From Spirochaetia bacterium (GTDB lineage Bacteria; Spirochaetota; Spirochaetia; Treponematales; Breznakiellaceae): DNA of 62,839 nt. This document shows positions 26,628-34,765 of this stretch, in pieces. Where the stretch lies: positions 1 through 62,839 of the forward strand of contig BOBG01000002.1 in the NCBI GenBank assembly GCA_026002265.1, read 5' to 3'. The position numbers and the translations under genes were made by a program. Position 1 is the first letter of the stretch, and the number at the start of each line of letters is the position of its first letter. Below the pieces are notes generated by a model. It ran no database searches. It was given only the letters and a program-made list of their open reading frames with translations, and was not told where the DNA came from.

Positions 26628-27238
26628 CAACGTGAAGCGAGTGCCTGCCGGGTACGCTCGAGTCCGCGCCGTGCGTCAGAAAGTTGAGGGTTAAGCGCAA
26701 GGGATTCTTGGTAGGCACGGATCGCTTCGATAAAATCGCCGACTTTTTCCCGTGAATAGGCGAGGCGGGACCACCAGAGCGGATTCCGGGGCTGCAAACG
26801 CACTGCGAGAGAAAAACTAATGTCCGCATGGTGAAAGCGCCCCTGCCGGATATAAATTTCTCCCATAAAATAGTACACCGAATCGATTCGCGAACCTTCC
26901 GGCGTAAGATTCACATATTCCTGAAAAAACCGGAGCGACTCGTTATTTCGTCCCTCGTAATAGGCAATTTCCCCTTGAATTTCCGCAACACGCGAATCGT
27001 AGCGGTTTATACTCCGGGCGCTTCGGGCATAGACAGATGCATCTGTATACCGGGAAAGCCCTATCAATGACCAACACATAACAATATGCGCTTCAATATT
27101 ATTCGGAGACAGAAGCAGTTCGTCAGCACAAATCGCGATGGAACGCTCAAAATTGCCATTCCGATATTCATTCATAGCATCCGGGCGGGTCTGTGCGCCA
27201 AGCAGTGGCGCCACTAATATGAAAAATAATAAATTCAT
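26627..27238 (-). CDS. Secreted TPR protein
   Basis: 203 residues. A short signal peptide (MNLLFFILVAPLLGAQ) sends it to the periplasm. At least four TPR units cover the rest (AMNEYRNGNFERSIAICADE; GEIAYYEGRNNESLRFFQEY; GEIYIRQGRFHHADISFSLA; then FIEAIRAYQESLALNP). Overlaps the bactofilin gene by 4 bp (ATGA). A scaffold across the inner membrane for the bactofilin layer is possible from context only. Confidence 0.8.
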   Translation of the reverse strand: MNLLFFILVAPLLGAQTRPDAMNEYRNGNFERSIAICADELLLSPNNIEAHIVMCWSLIGLSRYTDASVYARSARSINRYDSRVAEIQGEIAYYEGRNNESLRFFQEYVNLTPEGSRIDSVYYFMGEIYIRQGRFHHADISFSLAVRLQPRNPLWWSRLAYSREKVGDFIEAIRAYQESLALNPQLSDARRGLERTRQALASR

Positions 27239-27630
27239 TTAATTTCACCTAATGCCTTATTTTCAAGGAGCATCTGTTGCGACATGGTACACCGGCCATT
27301 GAATAAACAGCCGGATTCAAATGCTATTTCCATAGTTAAAATATCACCGGCTAATTTCCCGGTCCTGCTTATTTCTATTTTTTCAGAAGCATGGATATTT
27401 CCCTGGACCGTACCCCGGATAATTACATGAGGAGCATCGATAATAGCTTCAACCGTAGCGCCGGTGTCAATAACAAGTAAACCGGTTCCATGTATTGTAC
27501 CGGAAACATTTCCCCGGATTAAAAATGGTTTTTCAAAAATAATAATCCCGGAAAAATCAATGTCCCGGGAGAGAATAGTATCAAAATCAGAATCTTCCAA
27601 TAATTCACTGCGTGGATCGATCATAATCAT
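27235..27630 (-). CDS. Bactofilin
   Basis: 131 residues. Polymer-forming cytoskeletal protein that assembles without nucleotides, usually at the inner membrane, and shapes cells or positions wall enzymes. The central beta-helix is visible as repeats of about 17 residues: IRGNVSGTIHG, ATVEAIIDAPHVIIRGTVQGNIHASEKIEI, then GKLAGDILTMEIAFESGCLFNG. Short charged tails flank the core. 4-bp overlaps with both neighbours imply near-equal translation with a TPR protein and a DUF6941 protein. In spirochaetes bactofilins are linked to helical shape and motility. Confidence 0.93.
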   Translation of the reverse strand: MIMIDPRSELLEDSDFDTILSRDIDFSGIIIFEKPFLIRGNVSGTIHGTGLLVIDTGATVEAIIDAPHVIIRGTVQGNIHASEKIEISRTGKLAGDILTMEIAFESGCLFNGRCTMSQQMLLENKALGEIK

Positions 27631-28016
27631 CCCTTTCTAATATATAACGGTATAGTACCTGATTCTTTATCATCAATAGAGAGGATAAAACTTACCATTC
27701 CGCTGCTCGAAATATGAAGATTAGAAAGTGCAAATACAAGATGCGAAACAGCGGTTGCATTTCCGACTCCTTGAACGTCAATATTACCGTTTATGGTATT
27801 TATAGGACGCATTTCTTCATGCAAATTTCTGGTTTCAATCTTAAAGCTATGTGTTGTAAATTCCCACATATCAAAACGAAGCCGGATGACAACTGATAAT
27901 TGCGGGTGTACACAGGGAAAACTATGAGAAACAATAGTATCAAATGTCCCAACAACAGTTAATTTCCCCGAATTTTCTTGGGCAAAATCTGCAAATGTAA
28001 AGATTTCAATTTTCAT
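27627..28016 (-). CDS. DUF6941-like small protein
   Basis: 129 residues with the family opening FTFADFAQENSGKLTVVGTFD, split by variable positions, followed by a beta-rich body (HPQLSVVIRLRF; VSHLVFALSNLHISSSG). No signal peptide or membrane segment. Function unknown. It sits between a CheA-like kinase and bactofilin with 4-bp overlaps on both sides, which suggests a role joining the two. The name rests on recall of the family pattern. Confidence 0.65.
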   Translation of the reverse strand: MKIEIFTFADFAQENSGKLTVVGTFDTIVSHSFPCVHPQLSVVIRLRFDMWEFTTHSFKIETRNLHEEMRPINTINGNIDVQGVGNATAVSHLVFALSNLHISSSGMVSFILSIDDKESGTIPLYIRKG

Positions 28017-30058
28017 ATATTACCTTTGGACGGTACTTGTTCGACTGGTAAATAAATATTAAAAGCCGTTCCTTTACCATGTTCAGTCTGCAATTTTATT
28101 TCACCCCGCTGCTCTCTAACCCGCTCCAGTACTAAACCGAGTCCGACACCGCGGCCCGCGTGCATATTTTCCGACTTCGCAGTACTGAATCCGGACATAA
28201 ATATAGCTTGAAGCAAATGTTTACGGCTCAATGTTTCAACACCCGGAAAAAGATTCTCCCGTTTTGCTTTTGCACGTACCTGTTCAAAATCAATTCCCCG
28301 GCCATCATCCTGTAATTTTAGATGAATTTTTCCGGACTCCATGATGATTGATAAATGTACCATTCCGGTTTCATTTTTCCCTGCGGCGATCCGTTCTTCC
28401 GGTGTTTCTATACCATGGTAAACAGCATTTCTCACAATTTGCATCAACACTTCTTTCATAACGCGCCGCGGACCACTATCTATAGCATCTGTATCAATAT
28501 AATCCTCGATAAAATCGACTTTTTTATTTGTCTCCGCAGCCACTTTTTTTGCAGTACGCGATAATGATTCAACAAGTACATATTTTCCTTGATTGTAATC
28601 TACTGATCCAACTTTAAATTCTTTAATTCTTTTAATTGTTGAGTTAAATTTATCTTTTTCCTGCATTATTTTTTCAATTTCAAGAGTAAGATGAAGCATA
28701 TCATCAAAATTAATATGCTCATGTTTTTGAATTGTTTTTATTTCTGTCTCAAGATAATGCAATTTTTCACCATAATTTTGCAGTCCCAATATAACAGCAT
28801 TTGATTTTATCGCATGAATCGATTGATATACCGACACTAAAACAGTTGCTGATTCAATATCTGTATCTTTAAGAACATCATTTATCCGGTTAAATTCATA
28901 ATCGCTGTCTTCAAGAAAATCTGTTAAAATACGGGGTTCTACCTGAAGCACTTCAAAAAGTGAGCGCATTTCATCTTGACGTTTATTATTTTCTTCCAAT
29001 AATTGCTTTTTCAGCAAATATTCTTTTGTAATATCTTGAATAGTCGCCAGAATAATTGTTTCATCATCACCTCGGTTAACCGGTGCAAATGCACAGCGCA
29101 GAATTTTTTCCTTTTTAGTACCATGCATTTTATAGTTCAACTCGTGCAGCGGATTAATATCTTCAAGCATTGCTTGATCAAATGAACGATTAATCACCAT
29201 TTCAAAATAATCTTTGAGAAGAGAACGTTCTTGCAGGCTCAGTGATTCCGAGAGAAGTTCGACAAAATTGCTCCCTAAAAGATCGATAGAAGAAAAAATA
29301 TCCTCCAAAACTCTTGAATATAAGGGTAAAATGGTATAATCTTTATCCATTAAAAGAAGTCCGGCTTTAAGGTTCTCGGTAATTCCGTCCCGTTCTGCCT
29401 GCATTGCAGTAACTAGTTTATTATTGACCCGATTCTTTAAAATGCGCGATTGCTCATAGGCAAGAGCACTTGACATTACAAGAAAATACACAGCAAAAAT
29501 ACTAGGTACAACAGCTGATGGATATTGATAACTTGAAATACCGGGTATGAGCAATCCAGCAGCAGTAATAACAAGTAAAGCAATAGACAAAATCGCTCCA
29601 AGCTGCAATTCAAGGACGAAAATCGCAAGTACTGGAAAAACATAGAGCCAGAGTACGCCGAATCCACTAAATGCACCGTTTACCGCTAGGTATGCACAAA
29701 AAAATAAAAAAGGAATACATATACTGATCGACAGTACAGTAAAACGTATTCCAACGCGGAGTAAAATAAAAGCAATAATAAGGAGTACCATCATGATATA
29801 ACTGATGGTATATATGAAGGTATTTCCGGTTCTCAATGAAAGTTGGCCGAATATAGCCAGAAGTATAGTGCCGATAATTAATGCTGCATTGACAACTATG
29901 TGACGTACAAAAATATCCGAGGATAATTCATCCCCAGGATCAACGTCTTGCCCACTTGTCATTATATTGAGAATAAATTTCCGAAACCAGTGCGAATTTT
30001 TTTCCGCACCTTCTTTTGGAGGAATAGTATAAGTTCTTTCAGAACTAGCGAGGTTCAA
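28013..30058 (-). CDS. Membrane-bound CheA-like histidine kinase with HPt domain
   Basis: 681 residues. Residues ~50-215 form 5-7 membrane helices. A PAS-like region follows (AGLLLMDKDYTILPLYS to ILATIQDITKEY). An HPt-like helix bundle then carries the phosphorylatable His in SIHAIKSNAVILG. A CheA-type ATPase is last, with N-box QIVRNAVYHGIETPEERIAAGK, G1 LQDDGRGID and G2 GRGVGLGLVLERV. The absence of a conventional H-box dimerisation motif makes it CheA-like. No response regulator is adjacent; downstream are DUF6941 and bactofilin. The start is a TTG at 30058 without a good ribosome site, so a later start is possible. Confidence 0.85.
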   Translation of the reverse strand: MNLASSERTYTIPPKEGAEKNSHWFRKFILNIMTSGQDVDPGDELSSDIFVRHIVVNAALIIGTILLAIFGQLSLRTGNTFIYTISYIMMVLLIIAFILLRVGIRFTVLSISICIPFLFFCAYLAVNGAFSGFGVLWLYVFPVLAIFVLELQLGAILSIALLVITAAGLLIPGISSYQYPSAVVPSIFAVYFLVMSSALAYEQSRILKNRVNNKLVTAMQAERDGITENLKAGLLLMDKDYTILPLYSRVLEDIFSSIDLLGSNFVELLSESLSLQERSLLKDYFEMVINRSFDQAMLEDINPLHELNYKMHGTKKEKILRCAFAPVNRGDDETIILATIQDITKEYLLKKQLLEENNKRQDEMRSLFEVLQVEPRILTDFLEDSDYEFNRINDVLKDTDIESATVLVSVYQSIHAIKSNAVILGLQNYGEKLHYLETEIKTIQKHEHINFDDMLHLTLEIEKIMQEKDKFNSTIKRIKEFKVGSVDYNQGKYVLVESLSRTAKKVAAETNKKVDFIEDYIDTDAIDSGPRRVMKEVLMQIVRNAVYHGIETPEERIAAGKNETGMVHLSIIMESGKIHLKLQDDGRGIDFEQVRAKAKRENLFPGVETLSRKHLLQAIFMSGFSTAKSENMHAGRGVGLGLVLERVREQRGEIKLQTEHGKGTAFNIYLPVEQVPSKGNI

Positions 30059-30080
30059 GGGGTACCATTTCCTTATATTA

Positions 30081-30111
30081 AAAAAAAAGGTTTTACCACA
30101 CAGGTAAAACC
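30081..30111 (-). terminator. Intrinsic terminator after the tRNA pair
   Basis: On the minus strand GGTTTTACC-TGTGT-GGTAAAACC is followed by eight or more T residues. This is a textbook rho-independent terminator just downstream of tRNA-Tyr, separating the tRNA transcript from the kinase operon. Confidence 0.9.
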
Positions 30112-30115
30112 CTTA

Positions 30116-30197
30116 TGGGGAGTGAAGGATTCGAACCTACGAAGGCTGAGCCAACAGATTTACAGTCTGCCCCCTTTGACCGCTCGGGAAACTCCCC
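30116..30197 (-). tRNA. tRNA-Tyr (anticodon GTA)
   Basis: Class II tRNA with long variable arm on the minus strand. The acceptor stem is GGGGAGT/ACTCCCC, the anticodon loop TGTAAAT gives GTA, and the T-arm has GGTTCGAATCC. Discriminator A at 30116; CCA not encoded. Follows tRNA-Thr in one transcript. Confidence 0.95.
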
Positions 30198-30215
30198 AAT
30201 TATTCATACCATTCC

Positions 30216-30288
30216 AGCCATCTCTCGGAGTCGAACCGGGGACCTCATGATTACAAGTCAAGTGCTCTACCGACTGAGCTAAGATGGC
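30216..30288 (-). tRNA. tRNA-Thr (anticodon TGT)
   Basis: Cloverleaf on the minus strand. The acceptor stem is GCCATCT/AGATGGC, the anticodon loop CTTGTAA gives TGT, and the T-arm has CGGTTCGACTCCG. Discriminator U; CCA not encoded. One U-U mismatch sits in the anticodon stem. Confidence 0.94.
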
Positions 30289-30300
30289 AACATCAAGAAT

Positions 30301-30329
30301 ATCCTATCAAATAGACTGATCCATGTCAA
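30301..30329 (-). promoter_or_regulatory. Promoter of the tRNA-Thr/tRNA-Tyr unit
   Basis: Minus strand TTGACA (30324-30329), 17-bp spacer, TAGGAT (30301-30306), 12 nt before the tRNA-Thr 5' end. Confidence 0.75.
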
Positions 30330-30347
30330 GATATTTTGTCCAGTTTT

Positions 30348-31301
30348 TTAATCCATCCTCCGGTTCGTAACCGTGTAATCAACAATGGTCCATATATCAT
30401 CACTCCGGGTTAGAAAATAGGTGTAGTATCGTTGTTCGACGAGCATTCCTGTCTGAAATGATTCAAGCACCTCGACCCTTCCCTCGGTTGTGCTGTATGT
30501 AGTACGTTCAATTTTAAAATCTGTCGGTATCATAGCGATACCGTCTATCGTACTATTTTGTAAGTCTTCCCGGTACCGGATCAGGAGCCGCTGCTGCCCT
30601 TCTTGGGATTCCCGTTCCCACTGTCTCTGCCAGGCATCATTACGGCGGAGCATTGCCTCGAGATCGAGGTACAGGAAGAATCGTTCCCATTGTCCCTGCT
30701 GCCGGGCGCGGAGCATAAAATCCACAACCTGATCTGGAGGCAATTTTTCCCGGACCAAAATTGCATTCGTTGCAAGATTCATATCCAGCGGAATTCCATC
30801 CGGTCCAAGTATAGAAGGCAACATCAGGTTGAGGTTGAGCAGATTTGAATCAAGAGTCGAAGTATTCTTACCATATAAACGAGGGTACAACTGCGCTCGC
30901 ACAATAAATGAACCGGTCTGATTCAGATTCACATAATTCCGGATATCCTCGACAAATGAAAATGATTCACCGGGCTCAAGCACCACTTCCCGGAAAAAAA
31001 CCTGTTGAATTGTTTCCCGTTTCCGCATCAAGACATCAGCCGGATCCAGCAGACGGTTAGTCCGAGTCCGGACCTCAAAATTGATTGAGAATGCCCGTTC
31101 ATCAGCAAACCGGAAATGGAACACTTCCGGGCTGTCATTAGTAATCGTCATGTGTATGAGAACAGGCTCGTTGATTGCCCCCTGAACATAGTACACCCGT
31201 TTGTCAAAATACCGGATACTCACATTCACATCTGCCCCGACCGCGAAACAGATACTGAAACAAAACAACAGCGCACAACTGCTAAAAAAAATGTGTCTCA
31301 T
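30348..31301 (-). CDS. Periplasmic protein of unknown function
   Basis: 317 residues with a clear signal peptide (FFSSCALLFCFSICFAVGA). Residues ~25-190 are beta-rich and resemble an immunoglobulin-like fold (EPVLIHMTITNDSPEVFHFRF split by turns; VLEPGESFSFVEDIRNYV). The C-terminal part is helical then beta (VEQRYYTYFLTRSDDIWTIVDYTV) and looks like a NTF2/DUF4440-type module. No enzyme motif. I do not recognise a named family. AGAGG precedes the ATG by ~9 nt. Two REP sequences lie just upstream. Confidence 0.75.
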   Translation of the reverse strand: MRHIFFSSCALLFCFSICFAVGADVNVSIRYFDKRVYYVQGAINEPVLIHMTITNDSPEVFHFRFADERAFSINFEVRTRTNRLLDPADVLMRKRETIQQVFFREVVLEPGESFSFVEDIRNYVNLNQTGSFIVRAQLYPRLYGKNTSTLDSNLLNLNLMLPSILGPDGIPLDMNLATNAILVREKLPPDQVVDFMLRARQQGQWERFFLYLDLEAMLRRNDAWQRQWERESQEGQQRLLIRYREDLQNSTIDGIAMIPTDFKIERTTYSTTEGRVEVLESFQTGMLVEQRYYTYFLTRSDDIWTIVDYTVTNRRMD

Positions 31302-31416
31302 GACATTACCTCTATCGGCATATTTCGGCAGAAAATTAAATTTTTAGCAAGGGGTGATTTCTTGAAGGAAATAAATTCCGGTTGAAAACCTGCCCTTTTC
31401 CGGAAAAACAGATCGA

Positions 31417-31469
31417 GGTCTGTCCCCAATAATCGTTTATGCTGAAAAGAGTACCGGAGGTCTGTCCCC
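31417..31469 (+). repeat. REP pair between operons
   Basis: GGTCTGTCCCC at 31417-31427 and 31459-31469, 42 bp apart in direct orientation, with a GCTGAAAAG core between them. Same composite layout as 24501-24555. Lies between the periplasmic-protein gene and the permease gene. Confidence 0.85.
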
Positions 31470-31502
31470 AAAGATCGATTTTCTAACTGTAGCAGAGTAG
31501 CA

Positions 31503-32366
31503 TTATTTTTTGATCGCGGAGGAAATCGCGTAGAGCACGAGCGCCACCATAGAAGGGAATCCGAGGAGTACTGTTGCCGGGAAATTGTTGAGACGCTGAA
31601 ACGAGATGCCGATGATGTCGGTGCATGCAAACACGAGTGCAGCGAGTGCAGTTCCCCAGACGGTCCGGAATCCCAAGTACACAGCACTCAGTGCGATCCA
31701 TCCGCGGCCAGCCGCACCGCCGGGAGTATACGCGCCGATCCGGAAGCTAAGTGCAGCACCGGCAAGTGCAGCGAGTCCAGCAGCGCAGGCCCATGCACCT
31801 TCCCAATAGCGTTCCGGGTTGAGTCCCCGTTCACGCGCGGCTTCCGGGGACAGTCCGGATGCCCGAAGCCGAGTCCCGATTGTCGTTTTTCCGAGGAGAA
31901 TTCCGGCTCCAATGACAAAAAACCATGCCGCATATACAAACGGAAAATGCCCGGAAAAAACTGGTCCGACGAAGGGAATTTGGTCGATGACCGGAAGCTG
32001 TACCCGTTCCGGCATAACGATAGATGGATCCCGTACAACTCCTTTTGTGCCGAAAAAAGCCGCGGAACAGGATGCGGTGATAGCGCCGGCCAGGGTGTTC
32101 AGTGCGAGTCCGGCGATGAAGGGGTCAGACCTCGTCACCCGTACAAAACGAGCCAACAACCAGCCGGCTCCGGCTGAACAGATTCCGGTGATGAGACAAC
32201 CCACGGACGCGGATCCGGTTTTTCCCGCGATCACAAATGAAAAAAAGGAACCGAGTCCCATGAATCCTTCGATAAAAATGCCGAGATAACCGGCCAGCTC
32301 ACTTATCAACGCACCGAGTGAGGCAAGCATCAACGGAGCCGCTGCACTCAAGAAATTATCGAACAT
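31503..32366 (-). CDS. ABC transporter permease, nucleoside/simple-sugar type, second subunit
   Basis: 287 residues from the ATG at 32366, which gives the family N-terminus (MFDNFLSAAAPLMLASLGALISELAG). About nine membrane helices. The conserved EGFMGLGSFFSF and ALNTLAGAIT match BPD_transp_2 permeases that work with BmpA-type receptors (PnrE/YufQ-like). The gene overlaps the upstream permease by 11 bp. A GGTCTGACCCC sequence inside it (32121-32131) encodes RSDPF in a cytoplasmic or loop region. Confidence 0.88.
   Translation of the reverse strand: MFDNFLSAAAPLMLASLGALISELAGYLGIFIEGFMGLGSFFSFVIAGKTGSASVGCLITGICSAGAGWLLARFVRVTRSDPFIAGLALNTLAGAITASCSAAFFGTKGVVRDPSIVMPERVQLPVIDQIPFVGPVFSGHFPFVYAAWFFVIGAGILLGKTTIGTRLRASGLSPEAARERGLNPERYWEGAWACAAGLAALAGAALSFRIGAYTPGGAAGRGWIALSAVYLGFRTVWGTALAALVFACTDIIGISFQRLNNFPATVLLGFPSMVALVLYAISSAIKK
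32121..32131 (-). repeat. REP-like sequence inside the permease gene
   Basis: GGGGTCAGACC on the plus strand is exactly the REP core in reverse. In the gene it reads in frame as RSDP. It may be a coding-tolerated insertion or chance. Confidence 0.4.
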
Positions 32367-33264
32367 GGCGAAAAACCTTTTTGAACTGTACTGTGGCGAG
32401 GAATAACACAGCCGCTTGAATAAATGCGGTACTTTCAAAACTCATACCGGTTGAAAGGAGCAGGGAATCGGATCCGGATTTGAGTGCGCCGTAGCCGAAT
32501 GCTGCCGGGATCAATGCGAGCGGATATTTCCCGGCGATGAGTGCGACTGCAACCGCGCTCCAGCCAATTCCTCCGGAAAATCCGGTGTGGCACCGGCCAT
32601 AGGTTCCGGCCACCGCGAAGAATCCAGCCAAACCATGAAAGGCTCCAGATAGTGCGAGAGAGGGGAGCCAGAAACGTGTGGGATCAATGGCTCCAAACCG
32701 GGCGAATTCGGGGTCTGTCCCTGCGATTGTGAATCGGTAGCCGGCCGCGGTGTTTCTGAAAAAAAAGAATGTACCAATAATGAGTATGAGTGCAACCGGG
32801 AATGAAAGGGACAGGTGTGAAGGGGGGAGGATCCGGGGGATAGTGCGGATAAAGGGTGCGCTCGCAAGAAGATTTCCAGATGGATCCCGTAAGAGATACG
32901 CGATTGCGTAATCTGCAACCGGGAAGAGTGAGGCTGAGATTAAAAAAGTGGTGATGATTTCATGTGCGCCCGACTTTTTAAGGACTCCGGAGATGCCGCT
33001 CATACAGGCACCGGTGAGGATTCCGGCCGCTGCCCCAAGGAGCCGGAAATCGAATCCATACCGGTCCCCCCACAGCAGTACGACTGATGCGGCAAAGCCT
33101 CCGATGTAGACCTGTCCCTCGCCGCCCATGTTGAAACAGCCGCTCCAGAACGCAACCGCGGCACCCAATCCGGCCGTCAGGAGCAATGTAATTCCATCTA
33201 ATGTGTTGCCGAGGGCCCATACCGAAGACCAGGGTCCGGTGAAAAATGACCACAACAGATTCAT
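32356..33264 (-). CDS. ABC transporter permease, nucleoside/simple-sugar type, first subunit
   Basis: 302 residues, about nine membrane helices. Family landmarks are the N-terminal GNTLDGITLLLTAGLGAAVAFWSGCFNMGGEGQVYIGG (split by helices), TFLISASLFPVADY and RFGAIDPTRFWLPSLALSG, as in PnrD/YufP-type permeases. No clear ribosome site at the first ATG, so the exact start is uncertain. The gene lies 94 bp after the ATPase with a REP between them, and pairs with the next permease as a heterodimer. Confidence 0.88.
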   Translation of the reverse strand: MNLLWSFFTGPWSSVWALGNTLDGITLLLTAGLGAAVAFWSGCFNMGGEGQVYIGGFAASVVLLWGDRYGFDFRLLGAAAGILTGACMSGISGVLKKSGAHEIITTFLISASLFPVADYAIAYLLRDPSGNLLASAPFIRTIPRILPPSHLSLSFPVALILIIGTFFFFRNTAAGYRFTIAGTDPEFARFGAIDPTRFWLPSLALSGAFHGLAGFFAVAGTYGRCHTGFSGGIGWSAVAVALIAGKYPLALIPAAFGYGALKSGSDSLLLSTGMSFESTAFIQAAVLFLATVQFKKVFRHVR

Positions 33265-33302
33265 AGTGTAGTTGAAAAGTGTGAAAATTTTTTATCGATC
33301 AA

Positions 33303-33313
33303 GGGGACAGACC
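33303..33313 (-). repeat. REP between ATPase and permease genes
   Basis: GGGGACAGACC in the short gap inside the transporter operon, in reverse orientation on the plus strand. Confidence 0.8.
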
Positions 33314-33358
33314 TCCAGTAAATTTTTACCTGAATCATCCCTGTTGGGGATAATGTCT

Positions 33359-34765
33359 TCATTCGATTTCCATAATTTCGTCAGCAAGCATGGCACTCTC
33401 ATTCCGGTCAGTGGAAAAAAGAATCACGGATCTCCCAGCCCCAGCCGCTTCATGCAACCGCTTTGCAAGTTCTTTCCGGTTATGCGGATCCAAAGCCTGA
33501 GTCGGCTCCGACAGCACGAGAAGTCGAGCCGGTTCCGCACATTCCCTCGCGAGCAAAAAACGCTGAATCATACCGCCGGAACACGAATCGAGTCGCGCAG
33601 ATGCACGAATATCGAGATCCACGGCAGACAAAAGGGATTGAGTATATGAATTCATAACACGAGTCGACAGAAATCCGGCACGCACCCGCCGGTGTGTATG
33701 GATGATACTGTTATCGCGCATTGACCGGCCGGACGCACGGGCAGAAGTATCTGACGGCAGGTAGGCGCCGCCCGCATCCCGGAACGAACGCACCCCCTGC
33801 CCCGCAATATTCCGGCCGTTAAGCATAATAGTTCCAGAGCTCGGTGGCAAGAAGCCGGTAATCGTGCGTTCTAGAGTGTCCAAGGCACTGCCGCGGCCGC
33901 CGACACACGCGAGAATCCGCCCGGGGTGAAGATCAAAATTCTGATTCTCTACAATGGGATACCCCGGTATCCGGACACAGAGATCATGCACTGATAAAAC
34001 CACAGATTCATCCGGTGTGATTGAATGGAATTCCGGTTTGTGTACGGGCGTGCCGAAGAGTAAATCAGTGATTCTGCCGGGACTAAAGATAGAGGTCTGT
34101 CCCCTTGAAATGATGTTTCCCTGCCGGAGGATGCTGACATGGTCGGCAAGCCGGAGAGTCTCTTCAAATTTATGGGAAATGAGGATGATGCTGTTCCCGG
34201 AATCTCGGAGGGACCGGAATAGTGCAAAGAGCTGTTGCATTTCCGGTTCGCTGAGGACCGCAGTCGGTTCATCAAAAATAAAAATCCGGACAGTCCGGAG
34301 GAGAAGTGCGAGGATTGCGGCTTTTTGCCGGAGCGCGGGGCCGAGAGTCTCGGTTTTTGCATCCAATGGGAGATCAAAATTCCATTGTGCGGCCTTTTCG
34401 GCAACTCGGGACCGGTTTTTTTTCCGGTTAAGCCAGAAGCTCTGTTCCGCGCCCAGGAGGCAGGATTCCCACACCGGAAGTGTCGGGGTCAATGTTGGGG
34501 ACTGACGCACCATGGCAATGCCGGCGTCAAGGGCTTGGGAGGGATTGTTAAACCGGTATTCCTTTCCATCAATAGAAATCCGGCCTTCAGTAGGTACAAG
34601 GAAACCGGCAAGAATATGCATCAGGGTTGATTTTCCGGCGCCGTTCTCTCCAAAGAGTGCGTGAATCTCACCCGGTTTAAGATCAAAATCAACACCGTTC
34701 AATGCGGTATATCCATTGGAAAATTGTTTCCGGATACCGCGGATCTGTACTCCTTTATTCGGCAT
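33359..34765 (-). CDS. ABC transporter ATP-binding protein, duplicated, partly degenerate
   Basis: 468 residues with two ABC domains. Domain 1 keeps Walker A GENGAGKST and Walker B IFIFDEPTAVL, but its signature is changed (LGPALRQKA) and the Q-loop region reads MVRQSPTLTPTLPVWES. Domain 2 has a broken Walker A (VGGRGSALDTLER) with an SGGMIQRFLLAREC signature and LLVLSEPTQALD. Such asymmetry is common in this family. Starts 11 bp inside the DUF5312 gene and is followed by two permeases. A REP at 34094-34104 is translated within it (GQTS). The order matches the treponemal purine-nucleoside importer (pnr) operon as I recall it. Confidence 0.87.
   Translation of the reverse strand: MPNKGVQIRGIRKQFSNGYTALNGVDFDLKPGEIHALFGENGAGKSTLMHILAGFLVPTEGRISIDGKEYRFNNPSQALDAGIAMVRQSPTLTPTLPVWESCLLGAEQSFWLNRKKNRSRVAEKAAQWNFDLPLDAKTETLGPALRQKAAILALLLRTVRIFIFDEPTAVLSEPEMQQLFALFRSLRDSGNSIILISHKFEETLRLADHVSILRQGNIISRGQTSIFSPGRITDLLFGTPVHKPEFHSITPDESVVLSVHDLCVRIPGYPIVENQNFDLHPGRILACVGGRGSALDTLERTITGFLPPSSGTIMLNGRNIAGQGVRSFRDAGGAYLPSDTSARASGRSMRDNSIIHTHRRVRAGFLSTRVMNSYTQSLLSAVDLDIRASARLDSCSGGMIQRFLLARECAEPARLLVLSEPTQALDPHNRKELAKRLHEAAGAGRSVILFSTDRNESAMLADEIMEIE
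34094..34104 (+). repeat. REP inside the ATPase gene
   Basis: Perfect GGTCTGTCCCC with its usual flank GAGGTCTGTCCCC, translated in frame near residues 220-230 between the H-loop of domain 1 and the linker, a tolerant surface region. Confidence 0.7.

Noticed and set aside
32713..32722. GGTCTGTCCC within the first permease gene
   Set aside because: Lacks the final C and the usual flank, and encodes AGTDP at a position where homologues have a similar residue pattern, so chance is likely.
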